DNA of 64,000 bases from Narthecium ossifragum (taxonomy: Eukaryota; Streptophyta; Magnoliopsida; Dioscoreales; Nartheciaceae): the NCBI GenBank assembly GCA_963920575.1, contig OY986967.1:18208094-18272093 (forward strand). The letters run 5' to 3'. Shown here in pieces: positions 52,707 to 63,035 of this stretch (position 1 is its first letter; every line of letters starts with the position of its first letter). The position numbers and the translations under genes are program-made. The notes under the pieces are model-generated. The model ran no database searches and was not told the DNA's origin. It worked only from the letters and a program-made list of their open reading frames with translations.

Positions 52707-55700
52707 TGTCACGCCCCGACCCAGAAAACCCATCCAGATCGGGGGTGAGCAACCTAAACCTATTAAATCATTAATGGGCGCGGAAAATTTTGACAGAATC
52801 TCCTCTATAATTCTTACACAATGAACCTGTACAATTTCTCATATTTCACAATGAATTCAAATACAGAATCATGAGGGCACAATTTGTAGATTCACAACTA
52901 ATATCATTATTACAACTCTATTCTAAACATTCAAATAAACGACATTGTCATTAATATCAAAATTAACAGTTATACAATTTGTCCTCAAATAAGATGCATA
53001 AGTCTCCAAATGTTAACTACATCAAATAAATATAAAATGCTGAATTGAACCCTCTAATCTGCCAACAACCTCAAAGTCCACTCGAAGTAGAAGCGCCTCC
53101 AAGAGCTGATCCGCCTGTGGCTACTGACGTGGAAGGAACGACGCCTGCACCAGCAAAACGCAGCCCGGGTAGGGTGAGCATATAGCCCAGTAGGGTTCTA
53201 CTCTACGACACTCTCAAGGAAAGGGTAGACTGCAACTGTATTATCCTTCATCCCAAGGCTAAGGTGCCACTGGAGGCATCACACATCGTCGATCCAGAAT
53301 GGGCCCCTACATAGGGTCACCCTCACCCAAGCGGCGAAACGAGGATGGCCAACATGAGCCCGGACCCAGTGTCACGCCCCGACCCGCAGAGCGCACCCGG
53401 GCCGGGGACCGCGAGGGGAAGACACCTACAACTACTAGCCTCGACTGGCGGAAATAGCCGAGACAAAGGCCCAGCTGGCGGAAACAACTGGACACCACAG
53501 AGAAAGAGCGAAGCAGGAAACAAAAGCTAACAACATCTATTACAAACACATAATAGAGTTACAACAGGAGAAACCTAGATACAACAGATCTAGAACAAGG
53601 GGTAAACAGTCCCCAAAAAAAGAAAGCAAGCCACACTGCCCACCGGGGTCTCCACGAAGGCGCAGACAAAGCCATCCTGACCCTCAGACATGGTCAGGAG
53701 CCGCCGCGCTGCCACTGGACGACCGACGGGGTAACGGTTGGGAGAACCGGGCACCAGCACCTGCAACAAACACAGTCCAGGTAGGCATGAGCAACAGCTC
53801 AGCAGGGTCCCACTCCACAACCCCCACAAGAAAGGCAAACCCCAAGACCAACTCTGAAGCCAAGTGCTGAGGCTTGCCAAGGATCCCATAAATCCTATCG
53901 ATAACCCGAAGGGTCCCTGTCCCGAGTACGTCTCCGACTGCCACTGTCTAGGGATGGACAAACTCCGACTGTCCCTGACACAGGGTGGACATGACGCTAC
54001 TGGTAGGACACCCTTCCCCAAGCGGGACCTCCACACTTGGCGGAACGACCGAAGTTACGACAACCACCTCCCAGCACTCCAAGCCACAGAGCCACGATCC
54101 CTGACTCCCGACCAGGCACTAAGTCTAAGAACTGCCAAGGTTCCATAACCCTATCGATGCCCCAAGGGCTCCCGACATGAACCTTGTTCATCACCCTAAG
54201 CACCCAACAGGGGAAAAGGTTCCATGCGGGATCACCCTCTGCACCAACAGAGGAACAGAACCGTGTAGGACACCTCCACTTAGCACCTGGGTAGGGAGTA
54301 CAAGGGGGAAAACACCCACCCAAACTAGCCTAACATGTCTAATGCACAGTTAAGCAAAACAGGGCAGATAGATATAAAGCTGTAAACAAGCAACAAGGCA
54401 AGGGCACACCTTCGGCCCATTTATACTAAACACTCCCGAGGGTCATGACTCCCTCGGTTCACCACAAAGCGGTAAAGGGCATACCTTCAGCCCATTTATT
54501 CTAAGCACCCCGAGAGACATCACCCTCTCGGTTCAACCACAGAGCTGTAAACATTCACGCATAAATCACTACAGGATAAACCCCGAGGGTAAAACCGTAA
54601 AGACCATTTACATGCGAAGCCCTGCGGGCAAAACAGCATTTAAAACAAGTAAAACCCTCTCTGCTGCTCAAAGGATCGATCCTTCCCGAAGGGAGGATCG
54701 ATCACCCAAGAAACAGTGAGCCTCCCTCACTGTCGAGCCAAAGAAGATCGATCACTCCTTCCAAGGAGATCGATCTTTTTGGTGACAGAGGGCACCCTTC
54801 CAGTCGCTCCAAGGAAGATCGATCCTTCTCCCAGGAAGATCGATCATTCTCGGGACGAAGGGTAACCAGGCTGACCCAAGCCCCATGATCGATCTCCTCC
54901 CATAAGAAGATCGATCATGTGGCTGGGCGCAGCAAACTAATACCAGAGGATCGATCACTTCATCCAGGAAGATCGATCATGATGGGTTCCGATGTACTTC
55001 CGGCCGGGAAAACCGCCGGAATACACAACCAAACCCCACCAAACTTGGTGGGCTGGTAGATCCAAGAACCACGAAGCTCCTCAAGGCTTCAAAACCGGAA
55101 AAACACCAACTCCACAAGGAGATCTAAAACGAAAACCAAAATCGGATTCAAAACCTCGGAAAACAACCGGAGTCTAGAATGAGAACCCTACCTCCTCAAC
55201 GCAGCTTCGATCCACAAGTCCTACCCCAGGACCTTCCTCGCCTTGCCACGAACCCAACGAGCCTTCAAGCTCCCGGAAAGATGGCCGGAGGAGGAAGAAT
55301 GGAGGAGGAGAAGGAGCGGTCTCAACCGGGGAAGAAACAGAGCCGCGCGAGGGAGAAGAAGAAGAGAGGAAGAAAGGAAGGGGGGAAAGGGCGGGTAAGG
55401 CCGGGGAAAAGCCGGGGGAGGGGAGGGAAAGTCTTCCCTCCCCTGACAGGGGAAGCGATGGCCACCGCGGTGGCCGTCCTTCGAAAGCCACCGACAAGGA
55501 CTTCCAGGCACAGGAAGGATCGATCCTCCATGACCAAAGGATCGATCATCCCTGCCCAGAAGTGCAAACTTGGGCTGGAAAACGGGCCCAAGCCCAGAAC
55601 ACCCAAGCTAGGGTCCACCTAACCTTTCTAACAAACACAACCATCAAGCAAGGCCTGTGTGTGCACACTCAGTGTGAAAAACGACCGCCAAGGCGCAATT

Positions 55701-57940
55701 TCCCAAATTGCCCTTGGGATCAACCACCAGCTATAGGAATAGAGGGGCAGGTCCTCACACCCAGGGTCGGTGCATCGCCGCTGCACTCACCGCCGGAGCT
55801 CTCGCCATACACTACCCCTTGTACGGGGACATACGTCATGGACATCGACATCCACACTTAGGCCCTTAGGACAAAGAGACAACACGACCTCTATTCCTCA
55901 TCATCATAATTCAAATGAGTATATCTAGGTTGTAACCTCAATCAACACAAGATCATAACTACATAATCTCGCCCTAGTCCTCCTACCCATACCTCGGTCC
56001 TAGAGCTAGATCCAAGCTACCCGAGCCCTCGGATCGGCGATCGAACCCCATCGCCAGCACCAAGTCTCAATGCCTTTAATGCATACAATATGCATGAGCC
56101 TAATCAAACAACTAGGCCTAGGTGTCTCTACATGCCGAATCATCATACAATTGTCCAGGAGATTATAACATAGCTACAGAATAGATTTAGCAATAAGGAA
56201 CGGACAAAAACCATGCACAACATTCACATACCCCAATCATATATAATCTCACTCAGCACACACAAGGGCACACCTTCGACCCAATCAGATATAGCCATTC
56301 CCACAAATAAATAAGAATGGGCACACCGCCGGCCCTAGGCATAAACATGCTTTACAGTATGATAATTGGACAAATAACAAGAGCTTGTAACAGTTGAGAA
56401 AAGCGAGGAATAATTGACACTAATGATAACAAGTAGTAGGTACAAGGACCGTAGCAACATTCAGCTTAAACAAGTTTGAGGGCTACACTACGATCATACA
56501 ACCACACCACACTAATTGAACCGAAGTAAAAGAGGTTCCAAGTTGACATGAGACCAGATAGAAGGGAAGATCAGCAGGGGATTATAGGGACATCAACTGG
56601 GCAGCTAAACACTGATCCAAACAATCAGAGGAAGTCTAAAACTCAATCAAGTTGGCAGAACAACAACAACACAACCAATCTCTGCCAAGATCACAGCAGT
56701 ACAGAGGCAAAGCCACAAACACCTTGCTTGCCTACCCCGAGCCAACCAGTTCCAACAGAGGAGAAAAGCCAGCAAGCATTGGGTGCCCCACTACAACCAG
56801 GAAGACCAAACTAACACCCGAGGCATACCAGGAACATGGGAATCCAAGAGAAATCCAGGGAAAACCAGCAAACCCGGAAATGCCAAGTTAACAACATCAG
56901 AGAGATTCAACAAGGGGAGGAAGGAGGAGAACTGAGGAGGAGAATCTCAAGTATCCGGCCAGTCAAGAACAAAGGAATGACAATAGCAATCCACAGCCCA
57001 GCAGAGCAATCGCAGGAATCCAAACACAACACCACAAGCTCGAGGGAAACATCGGACAGGGGATTGGAGGGGAACCTAAAATCGCCGGCAAACCAAGAAC
57101 AAAGGAAAGAAAGAATGAGGAGAAACAGAGGAATGGAATACCGGGAGAGAGGGAGAGCACATCAGTAACAGAGAAGAAGAAATGAATGAGAAAACAAAGG
57201 AAAAATGGGAAGACCCAAACGCAGCCAAGAAACCCATCAAACCAGAGAAAAACTCATCACAAATCGAAGAACACACATAGATCCAACCACGGCAGCAACA
57301 GAGCATCAATCAACCTAATCTAGCATGATTCCAATCAAGCCCTAGAGGCTTAACCAAAGGTTAGGGTAGGAATCCCTACCTATGGGCGTCGAGGTCGCGT
57401 CCTCCGCCTTCTTCTCCGGCCGCGGTAGTCGACGTCGCCTCCAAGCTCTCTGTAGACGCCGCCATCAACACAGCCAAGTCCCCCGCCGTCGGAGAGAAGA
57501 GCTCCCCGCCGCCGCGTCTCTCGCTTCCGGTCGTGACCACCGCCGCCAAGATCTCCTCTCTCTCGCGCGGTCTCTCTTTCTCTTCTGAGCCGTCGCTCTG
57601 TTTTCCAACTGAGCTCTCGCGGAAGGGAGTGAGATGAAAAGTAGGGTTAGGTTTTAACTAATTAGGTTACTTAAGGCTACAGCCGTTTGATCATCATCAA
57701 ATTGATCACGGCTGTCCAGAACACTTCTATGGGTCTACTCAAGCACATACATCATAATAAGGCCGTGTGTGCATTACGCGCGTGTGAAACCACCCGACAG
57801 GGCGCAATTTGACCGAATTGCCCCTTGGGTCGCAAAGAGGCAATGCGATCAGTCGATCGCACTCGACGCGGAAACAAGCCAAGAAAGAATAGGCCCTCGA
57901 CCAACGCGGTCGAGCCGGGTCGGAGGATCGGGTCCTCACA
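52707..57940 (-). mobile_element. Reverse LTR of a gypsy relative, split by a solo LTR
   Basis: Starts TGTCACGCCCCGACCC next to the primer site and ends GATCGGGTCCTCACA. Excluding 53370-55764 it is about 2.84 kb. It is the 5' LTR of the element whose leader lies at 52436-52706; the rest of that element is gone. CATGT follows at 57941-57945, one base different from CTTGT at 51952-51956. The palindrome array is absent here; 56540-57330 is purine-rich with weak frames. Confidence 0.75.
53370..55759 (-). mobile_element. Solo LTR, family A, reverse, 2390 bp
   Basis: TGTCACGCCCCGACCCG to GGGCAGGTCCTCACA, duplication CCCAG at 53365-53369 and 55760-55764. Sequence order matches the forward solo LTR at 9654-12055 (for example CACAGGGTGGACATGACGC against its complement). 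GATCGATC palindromes at 54674-54985 and 55518-55545. Confidence 0.9.
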
Positions 57941-57956
57941 CATGTAGTAAAAGAAT

Positions 57957-59317
57957 GTACAGAAATATGCCGAGGAGGAATGTCAATGCGATTCCAGTAG
58001 GCAAGAAAGAAAATTGGAAACAAGCCGAGGATAACCAACTGTTAGAACTACTGAGAAGAAAACTCCTTGACGGGTTCCTTATTAACGGGCAGTTTACCAA
58101 AGATGCATGGAATAAAGTTATGAACGAATTCAACGAGAATCGTGCAAAGAAGGTTGAGTTAAAAAACCTAAAAAAGATACATGCCCTCTACAAAGAGCTG
58201 TTGGGCAAGAGCGGATAGGGTTGGAGCAATGACACAGATATGCCCCTACAATCGGACGCAATGGGATGGTACGAGCTTGTTAGGGTATGAATCAAAAAGT
58301 AGTATTCATATGTTTGCTCTAAAGAGACTTATTAATATAATCTAATATTCTCTTTCTTGTCTTCTAGGAATTTCCAAAGTTCATTCTGTTTAGAGATAAG
58401 GTCTATATCTTTTATGATGTCATGAATCTCATAACAATCAAAAATACTGTCAACGGTGAGCGTGCATATTCCTCCAACAGCAAGATCAACGATTACAAGG
58501 TGGTTGAGGAGATATTTGAGAGCACTGGATCATCAGATACTCCGTCAGATACTAAGTCACCTCCTCCTTACACGTTCCCATCACATATTTTTGTTATTGA
58601 TATCGATATTGACGAATGCCACATAAGAGGACCACTGACTTCAAAATATGATGACGGGTCACAAGATACCTACCCAGTGACCCAATACCACAAGTCATGC
58701 CACAAACTACACAAGGAGGCAGTGGTACTCGCACGGATGCGTCGGGTTCTTCTGGCAGAAAGCGACAACAATGAGAGTACATAAAAAAGGGTAAGAAGAC
58801 AAGGGGCCGGCGAAGGTGTGGGTACACAACATATTGGAAATATGATACGGAGGAGGATGGATATGAAAGAGGAGGTTTTACAAAGGGCCGCCGACTACTC
58901 TATTCCACGATGTATGAAAGTAGCTCAAGCATTGCTAAACGTTTACGTATAGCAATTGATCGCGTTGACTGAAATATTCGAGAAGGACTCACAGTGGCTA
59001 GGAATTTTGTCACTCGACAATGACTACAAAAGAAGCAAGTGGGTAGAAGTGAGGGTGAATGTATATAACTTGGCTAGTAAGAATGTTGACACCTAGCCAT
59101 TTATATAGGGTGCACAGGCTGGAGCATCATACCATCCACTAATGTGGCAGCCTCCCTCGGAGATGCCGCACACATTTGCATATCACCAATTGTTTCCTAC
59201 CTACAATGTGACTCGAGGTCCAAAAGGCCAAGCTGAGCAAGTCAATTCGAGCTGGACAACATATGGGATGCCGAAAAATTACCATAACACACATGGCGGG
59301 TCAAATCCTAACATGTA
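57957..59317 (+). pseudogene. Myb/SANT-like DNA-binding protein, copy 1 (broken)
   Basis: Related to the plant Myb/SANT-like (Myb_DNA-bind_3) proteins, typified by L10-interacting MYB protein and by ORF1 of PIF/Harbinger transposons. Exon 57957-58284: MPRRNVNAIPVG, then the trihelical domain KENWKQAEDNQLLELLRRK, GQFTKDAWNKVMNEFN and KKIHALYKELLGKSG, with an in-frame TAG at 58216 before GWSNDTDMPLQSDAMGW. Intron 58285-58367 (GTATGA to TTCTAG). Second exon from 58368: EFPKFILFRDKVYIFYDVM, then an acidic linker and FVIDIDIDECHIRGPLTS; stop at 58782. Further downstream frames give YSIPRCMKVAQALL and DSQWLGILSLDNDYKRSKW (about 58895-59060) and a tail ending NTHGGSNPNM with TAG at 59315. Several stops and frame changes. 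Confidence 0.6.
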
Positions 59318-59527
59318 GCGGTCTTTTTCTAGATAAGATGTTATATTGTGGGGGTGTCATTATCATAATATTAATTGGAAAGTTAGAATGTGCCAAATAT
59401 GCTTTTGCTTTGAATAGCGTTGATCTCTTTCGTTGCATTGCATAAGCCTTAGAATATGCATGTCAATATGATCATCTAAATAGGCATTGTTTGATCAAAT
59501 CATGAAATTGGATTGGCGGCATTTGTA
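59318..59527. other. Spacer between the Myb/SANT copy and the reverse gag-only element
   Basis: AT-rich, nothing recognised. The exact left border of the reverse element is not visible. Confidence 0.35.
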
Positions 59528-60451
59528 TTATTGTGATAATTTGAAAGAGTCAATATTAGGCTTGGTTTTAGCCTCCTTAAATAAGTCCAAAATCTCTGCC
59601 ACGGAAAGTTGAGGAGAAACAAGTGCATCGCCAGCATCAAAGGCATGAACATGTGGATTACTAACATTGGAATCATGAGCATATGCATAGTGAATGTTAG
59701 TATCATGAACATGCGTATGAGCGCTAAAATCATGTGCATATGCATCACACACATTAGAATTAATAGCTTGTGCATCAATAGGACTAGAATTTTGAACATG
59801 CACACTAGCACTACAGTCATGAGCATATGCATCATCAACATGAACATCTTGAGTATGTGCACCATAAGTATTAAAATCATGGATATATGCATCAGAAGCA
59901 CTAATGTCATTGACACATGCATGATACGTGTTAGGCTCATCAACATGCACATCATGGGAAGTAGCAACATAAGTATCATGCACATAATCATCATAAGCAC
60001 TAGGATAAGAGTAGAAAGACTCATTGTGTTGCAGATAGATGTTGGACGTAAAGGCGACATTGGGATGCTTGTAGAATGTGGCATTGATATAATCATGATA
60101 ACCATCCCAGTGCCCCGGAACCGTCTGTATACTAGTCATCTCAACAAGCTCATTCAAATGCTTTATAGTTTCATCAGGATCAATATGCAAAAACTCACCC
60201 TTGCATCTTGTTTCAAGAATTTGACGTTCATGCTCAGTTAATCCATAATAAAAATAGCTAAATAAACGCCAACTAGCATAACCATGGTGAGGGCATGAAA
60301 CTATTAAACTTTTAAATCGATGCCATGCATCACATAATGTCTCATCATCCTTTTGTGCAAAGGATGAAATCTTTCTTTTCAATGCGTTAATCATATAATT
60401 AGGAAGATACTCATTGATAGAAACATGACTCATTCTATTCTCCAAACTCAA
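59528..60451 (-). CDS. Gag protein of an Athila/Tat-like element with YAHD-type repeats
   Basis: The N-terminal 110 residues contain the retrotransposon gag core of this lineage: FAQKDDETLCDAWHRFKSL, then CPHHGYASWRLFSYFYYGL and a second helical part ending HLNELVEMTS. From about residue 140 the protein is a low-complexity repeat of 8-14 residues rich in His, Asp, Ala, Tyr and Val (DAYAHDCSASVHV, CDAYAHDFSAHTHV, HYAYAHDSNVSNPHV). No zinc knuckle, protease or polymerase follows; stop TAA just below 59528. The intact 307-codon frame is notable in such decayed surroundings. The 5' ATG at 60451 is the first in frame. Confidence 0.75.
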   Translation of the reverse strand: MSLENRMSHVSINEYLPNYMINALKRKISSFAQKDDETLCDAWHRFKSLIVSCPHHGYASWRLFSYFYYGLTEHERQILETRCKGEFLHIDPDETIKHLNELVEMTSIQTVPGHWDGYHDYINATFYKHPNVAFTSNIYLQHNESFYSYPSAYDDYVHDTYVATSHDVHVDEPNTYHACVNDISASDAYIHDFNTYGAHTQDVHVDDAYAHDCSASVHVQNSSPIDAQAINSNVCDAYAHDFSAHTHVHDTNIHYAYAHDSNVSNPHVHAFDAGDALVSPQLSVAEILDLFKEAKTKPNIDSFKLSQ

Positions 60452-60569
60452 TTCGTATATCCAAGCTCAATTCGTATATACTTTTCTTACGAACTGTTAT
60501 TTCAGACATTCCATCTCTCGACTTCATAAAACATGATCTCAAATAGTCTTGATATAATTCATTTTCCAT

Positions 60570-60715
60570 CTTTTTTTTTTCTTCAGTCAGTTTTTTTTCA
60601 GCAAGTAAAAATAAAACAAAAATTTAAAATAAAACTAAAAAGAAAATAAAGAAAACTAAAGAAAAAGAAAATAAAGAAAACTAAAGAAAAAGAAATAAAA
60701 ATCCAAAGAAAAGGG
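60570..60715. repeat. A-rich low-complexity tract in the element leader
   Basis: AAAGAAAATAAAGAAAACTA repeated with variations on the plus strand. Confidence 0.8.
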
Positions 60716-60784
60716 AACAAAGTTACCGCCTTCGATGTCTTCAATCATCGTGATCTGATGATTCTGGCGTTTTTCTGAACCGTC

Positions 60785-60802
60785 TCCCCGGCAACAGCGC
60801 CA
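60785..60802 (-). other. Primer-binding site, tRNA-Asp type
   Basis: Minus strand TGGCGCTGTTGCCGGGGA, one substitution from the site at 33654; five bases from the LTR end. Confidence 0.85.
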
Positions 60803-60807
60803 ATTTT

Positions 60808-62391
60808 TGATGTCGCTCAAATGTGTCACGCACAGCGGTCGCGGTGCAGTACAACATAAGAGAGGTCGAACCCACAGAGAGACAAGCAGGAAAGATCCAG
60901 AAACACAAATAACAATGAATTGAAGACAAACAAGAACTTAAGAATTAACTAAATTAGATCAAAGGATTTAATTATAATGTAAGGTTAACTAGAGATATCA
61001 GGATTTTAATAAGGGTAGGCTTCAGGAATCACTTCACTCGGATTTAGGTTCTTCTTCTACCAACGGTTCATATAATACTCAATTAAGGGATTCACATCCT
61101 AATCACCTTAACCGGAAGATATAGAATTATGAATCTAATAAAATATAAATATCTCTTTCTATGTTTGGTTCTTCTCGTTGTAACCCTAACTCCGTCCTAC
61201 CAGATCCTAAGAATACATGATACCGGCTGTCACTACAGGCAACACATAGCAAAGATTCCTCGGGATAGAGCCCCAACCTTGTCTTACAAGATCCCTAAGA
61301 ATACACAATACCAGCTGTCACTACGGGCAATGCTTAACAAAGGTTTCGCGAGACTCGGTAGGAGAATCAAAAGAGATAACTATGGGATCACAATATCATA
61401 AAAGAAGCATGACTGGATTTATAATAATGTTTAACCACAAAGCAATTTGAAAAGATCCAATACATAAATAAAGTTTAAACAATAAAGATGAAAATCTATG
61501 AACCATGATGAAGAAGAAATCCTAATCCTCGCTAGATCATCCGTCCGCCATGCTCGCGGCTTAGTCGGCCATGAATGGAGATGTCTCCATCTTCTTCCTT
61601 TAGAAAACGCCCAGAAAAGAGTCTCCAAAAACGTCCAAGAAGTCCCCTTATATAAGGACCTGAAACCCTAGCTTTTATTTCAGCCTTTGGATTAAATCTG
61701 ATGGCTCGTATTCATATCCGCCCGAGTAGGATCGATCCTTCCTTAAGTGTAGGATCGATCCTTTGAAATAACATCTTCAATTTCTGGCTGCGTCCGAGGA
61801 AGATCGATCCTTCCTTAGGTGTAGGATCGATCCTTCTCAGTAGGATGGATAGTAGGATGGATGATAGGATCGATCCTTCTCAGTAGGATGGATCCGTCTC
61901 AGTATGATGGATCCTTCCATAGAAGGAGGATCGTTCCTTCTCCTCAAAATTCTCAAGTGAAAGGAGGATCGATCCTTCTGTGATCATCCGAAAATGGTGG
62001 GTTTTATCAGGTCTGTCTGCATAAAAGGATCGATCCTTCTAGGGAACAGGATCGATCCGTCTTTCCTATGTATTTACTGTTCTGCCATCCAGACTGCGCC
62101 ATCGGTACTAATATTGCCATAACTTCCTCTAGAAAACTTGGAATCACGAACCGTAAAATTCTCCAGAAACTAGACTTCAAGAGCTTTCCAACCATATATG
62201 GCACATCATCTCGTTCATTTCGAAAAGATACATGTTTGGCGTTAAAGGCCCATCTTTGCTTCAATTTCCTGCATAATACAAATAACTTTGTGAAGCAACT
62301 TATACGGATGAAATCATCTATATTAATTATGAAAACTAAGCAAGTAAGCTGCTCTTAGTCATGTTCAGAGTGCACTTTCATGCACTCATCA
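60808..62391 (-). repeat. LTR of the reverse gag-only element
   Basis: 1584 bp, on the minus strand TGATGAGTGCATGAAAG to GAGCGACATCA. Contains a palindrome array AGGATCGATCCTTC at 61729-62060 with decayed members (GGATGGATC). 61195-61290 and 61290-61345 share a tandem TAC(C)AGCTGTCACTAC(A/G)GGCAA unit. The array lies in the same part of the LTR as in the element at 31861, upstream of the transcribed leader. Confidence 0.75.
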
Positions 62392-63035
62392 GCGACTGCC
62401 TAGTCGGCTGTAAATCATGTTGTATGAGGTTTAGAGGTTGTTTAGGGTTCCAGGCTCAGTCTCAGTCCCATCGTCAGGGGGAGAGACATATCGCCCTATG
62501 TTCTACCTCTATTGGATGACTGTTGACAGCACCAGACGTCATCAGGGTGCGTGCCCTCGGATAGACGACGTTCGTGACGTGGAGTTCCCCTAGTGATGAG
62601 TTGGAGCCTTGGACTTTACTGTTCCCTTCCTTTGTGAGCGTCGTAGTATAGAATCATGCTTAGCTTATTGTTCATTCCTACCCGGGCTGTGTTTTGCAGG
62701 TGCAGGCGTCATCTCATCTTCTGTAGCACTCACTAGACTGGTACATGGTGGCGCGTCAGCTTCTGGAGGTGCTTGAGGACGTGGGGTCCGTTTACTTTTT
62801 TTTGGGATGATAAATGTATAATTTCCTTCTACAATGAATTTGATATAATTATAATATGATATTTTGGTGTTTAGTCTTGTATTAGTATTTTGAATCATAT
62901 TAGATATTTTAAATATTGACCCAGATCAATTGTTAATTTAGCTGTGTTTTATTATAAACGCATCAATGGAGGATTGAATAGATTAGGAACCCTCATGCCT
63001 CGAACCGGATGGGTTTTCTGGGTCGGGGTGTGACA
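62392..63035 (+). mobile_element. 3' fragment of a forward gypsy-type LTR
   Basis: Ends CTGGGTCGGGGTGTGACA like the other forward LTRs and contains the shared CTACCCGGGCTG...TGCAGGTGCAGGCG stretch (62676-62710), but its 5' part is missing: it begins at the edge of the reverse gag-only element. CATCC follows. Confidence 0.75.

Larger units (their letters stand above)
59528..62391 (-). mobile_element. Reverse tRNA-Asp-primed element with gag only, truncated
   Basis: On the minus strand: LTR 62391 to 60808, primer site 60802-60785, A/T-rich leader, gag ORF 60451 to 59528, then an abrupt end. It belongs to the same broad lineage as the element at 31861 (same primer site, LTR start TGATGAGT, LTR end ACACATTT(C/G)A...). 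No target duplication found: GCGAC follows the right end, none at the left. Confidence 0.7.

Noticed and set aside
56548..57168. Gln/Asn/Lys-rich frames
   Set aside because: Purine-rich LTR sequence; composition bias explains the open frames and no domain is visible.
59609..60241. 210-codon plus-strand frame rich in Ile and Met
   Set aside because: Antisense of the gag-YAHD repeat ORF.
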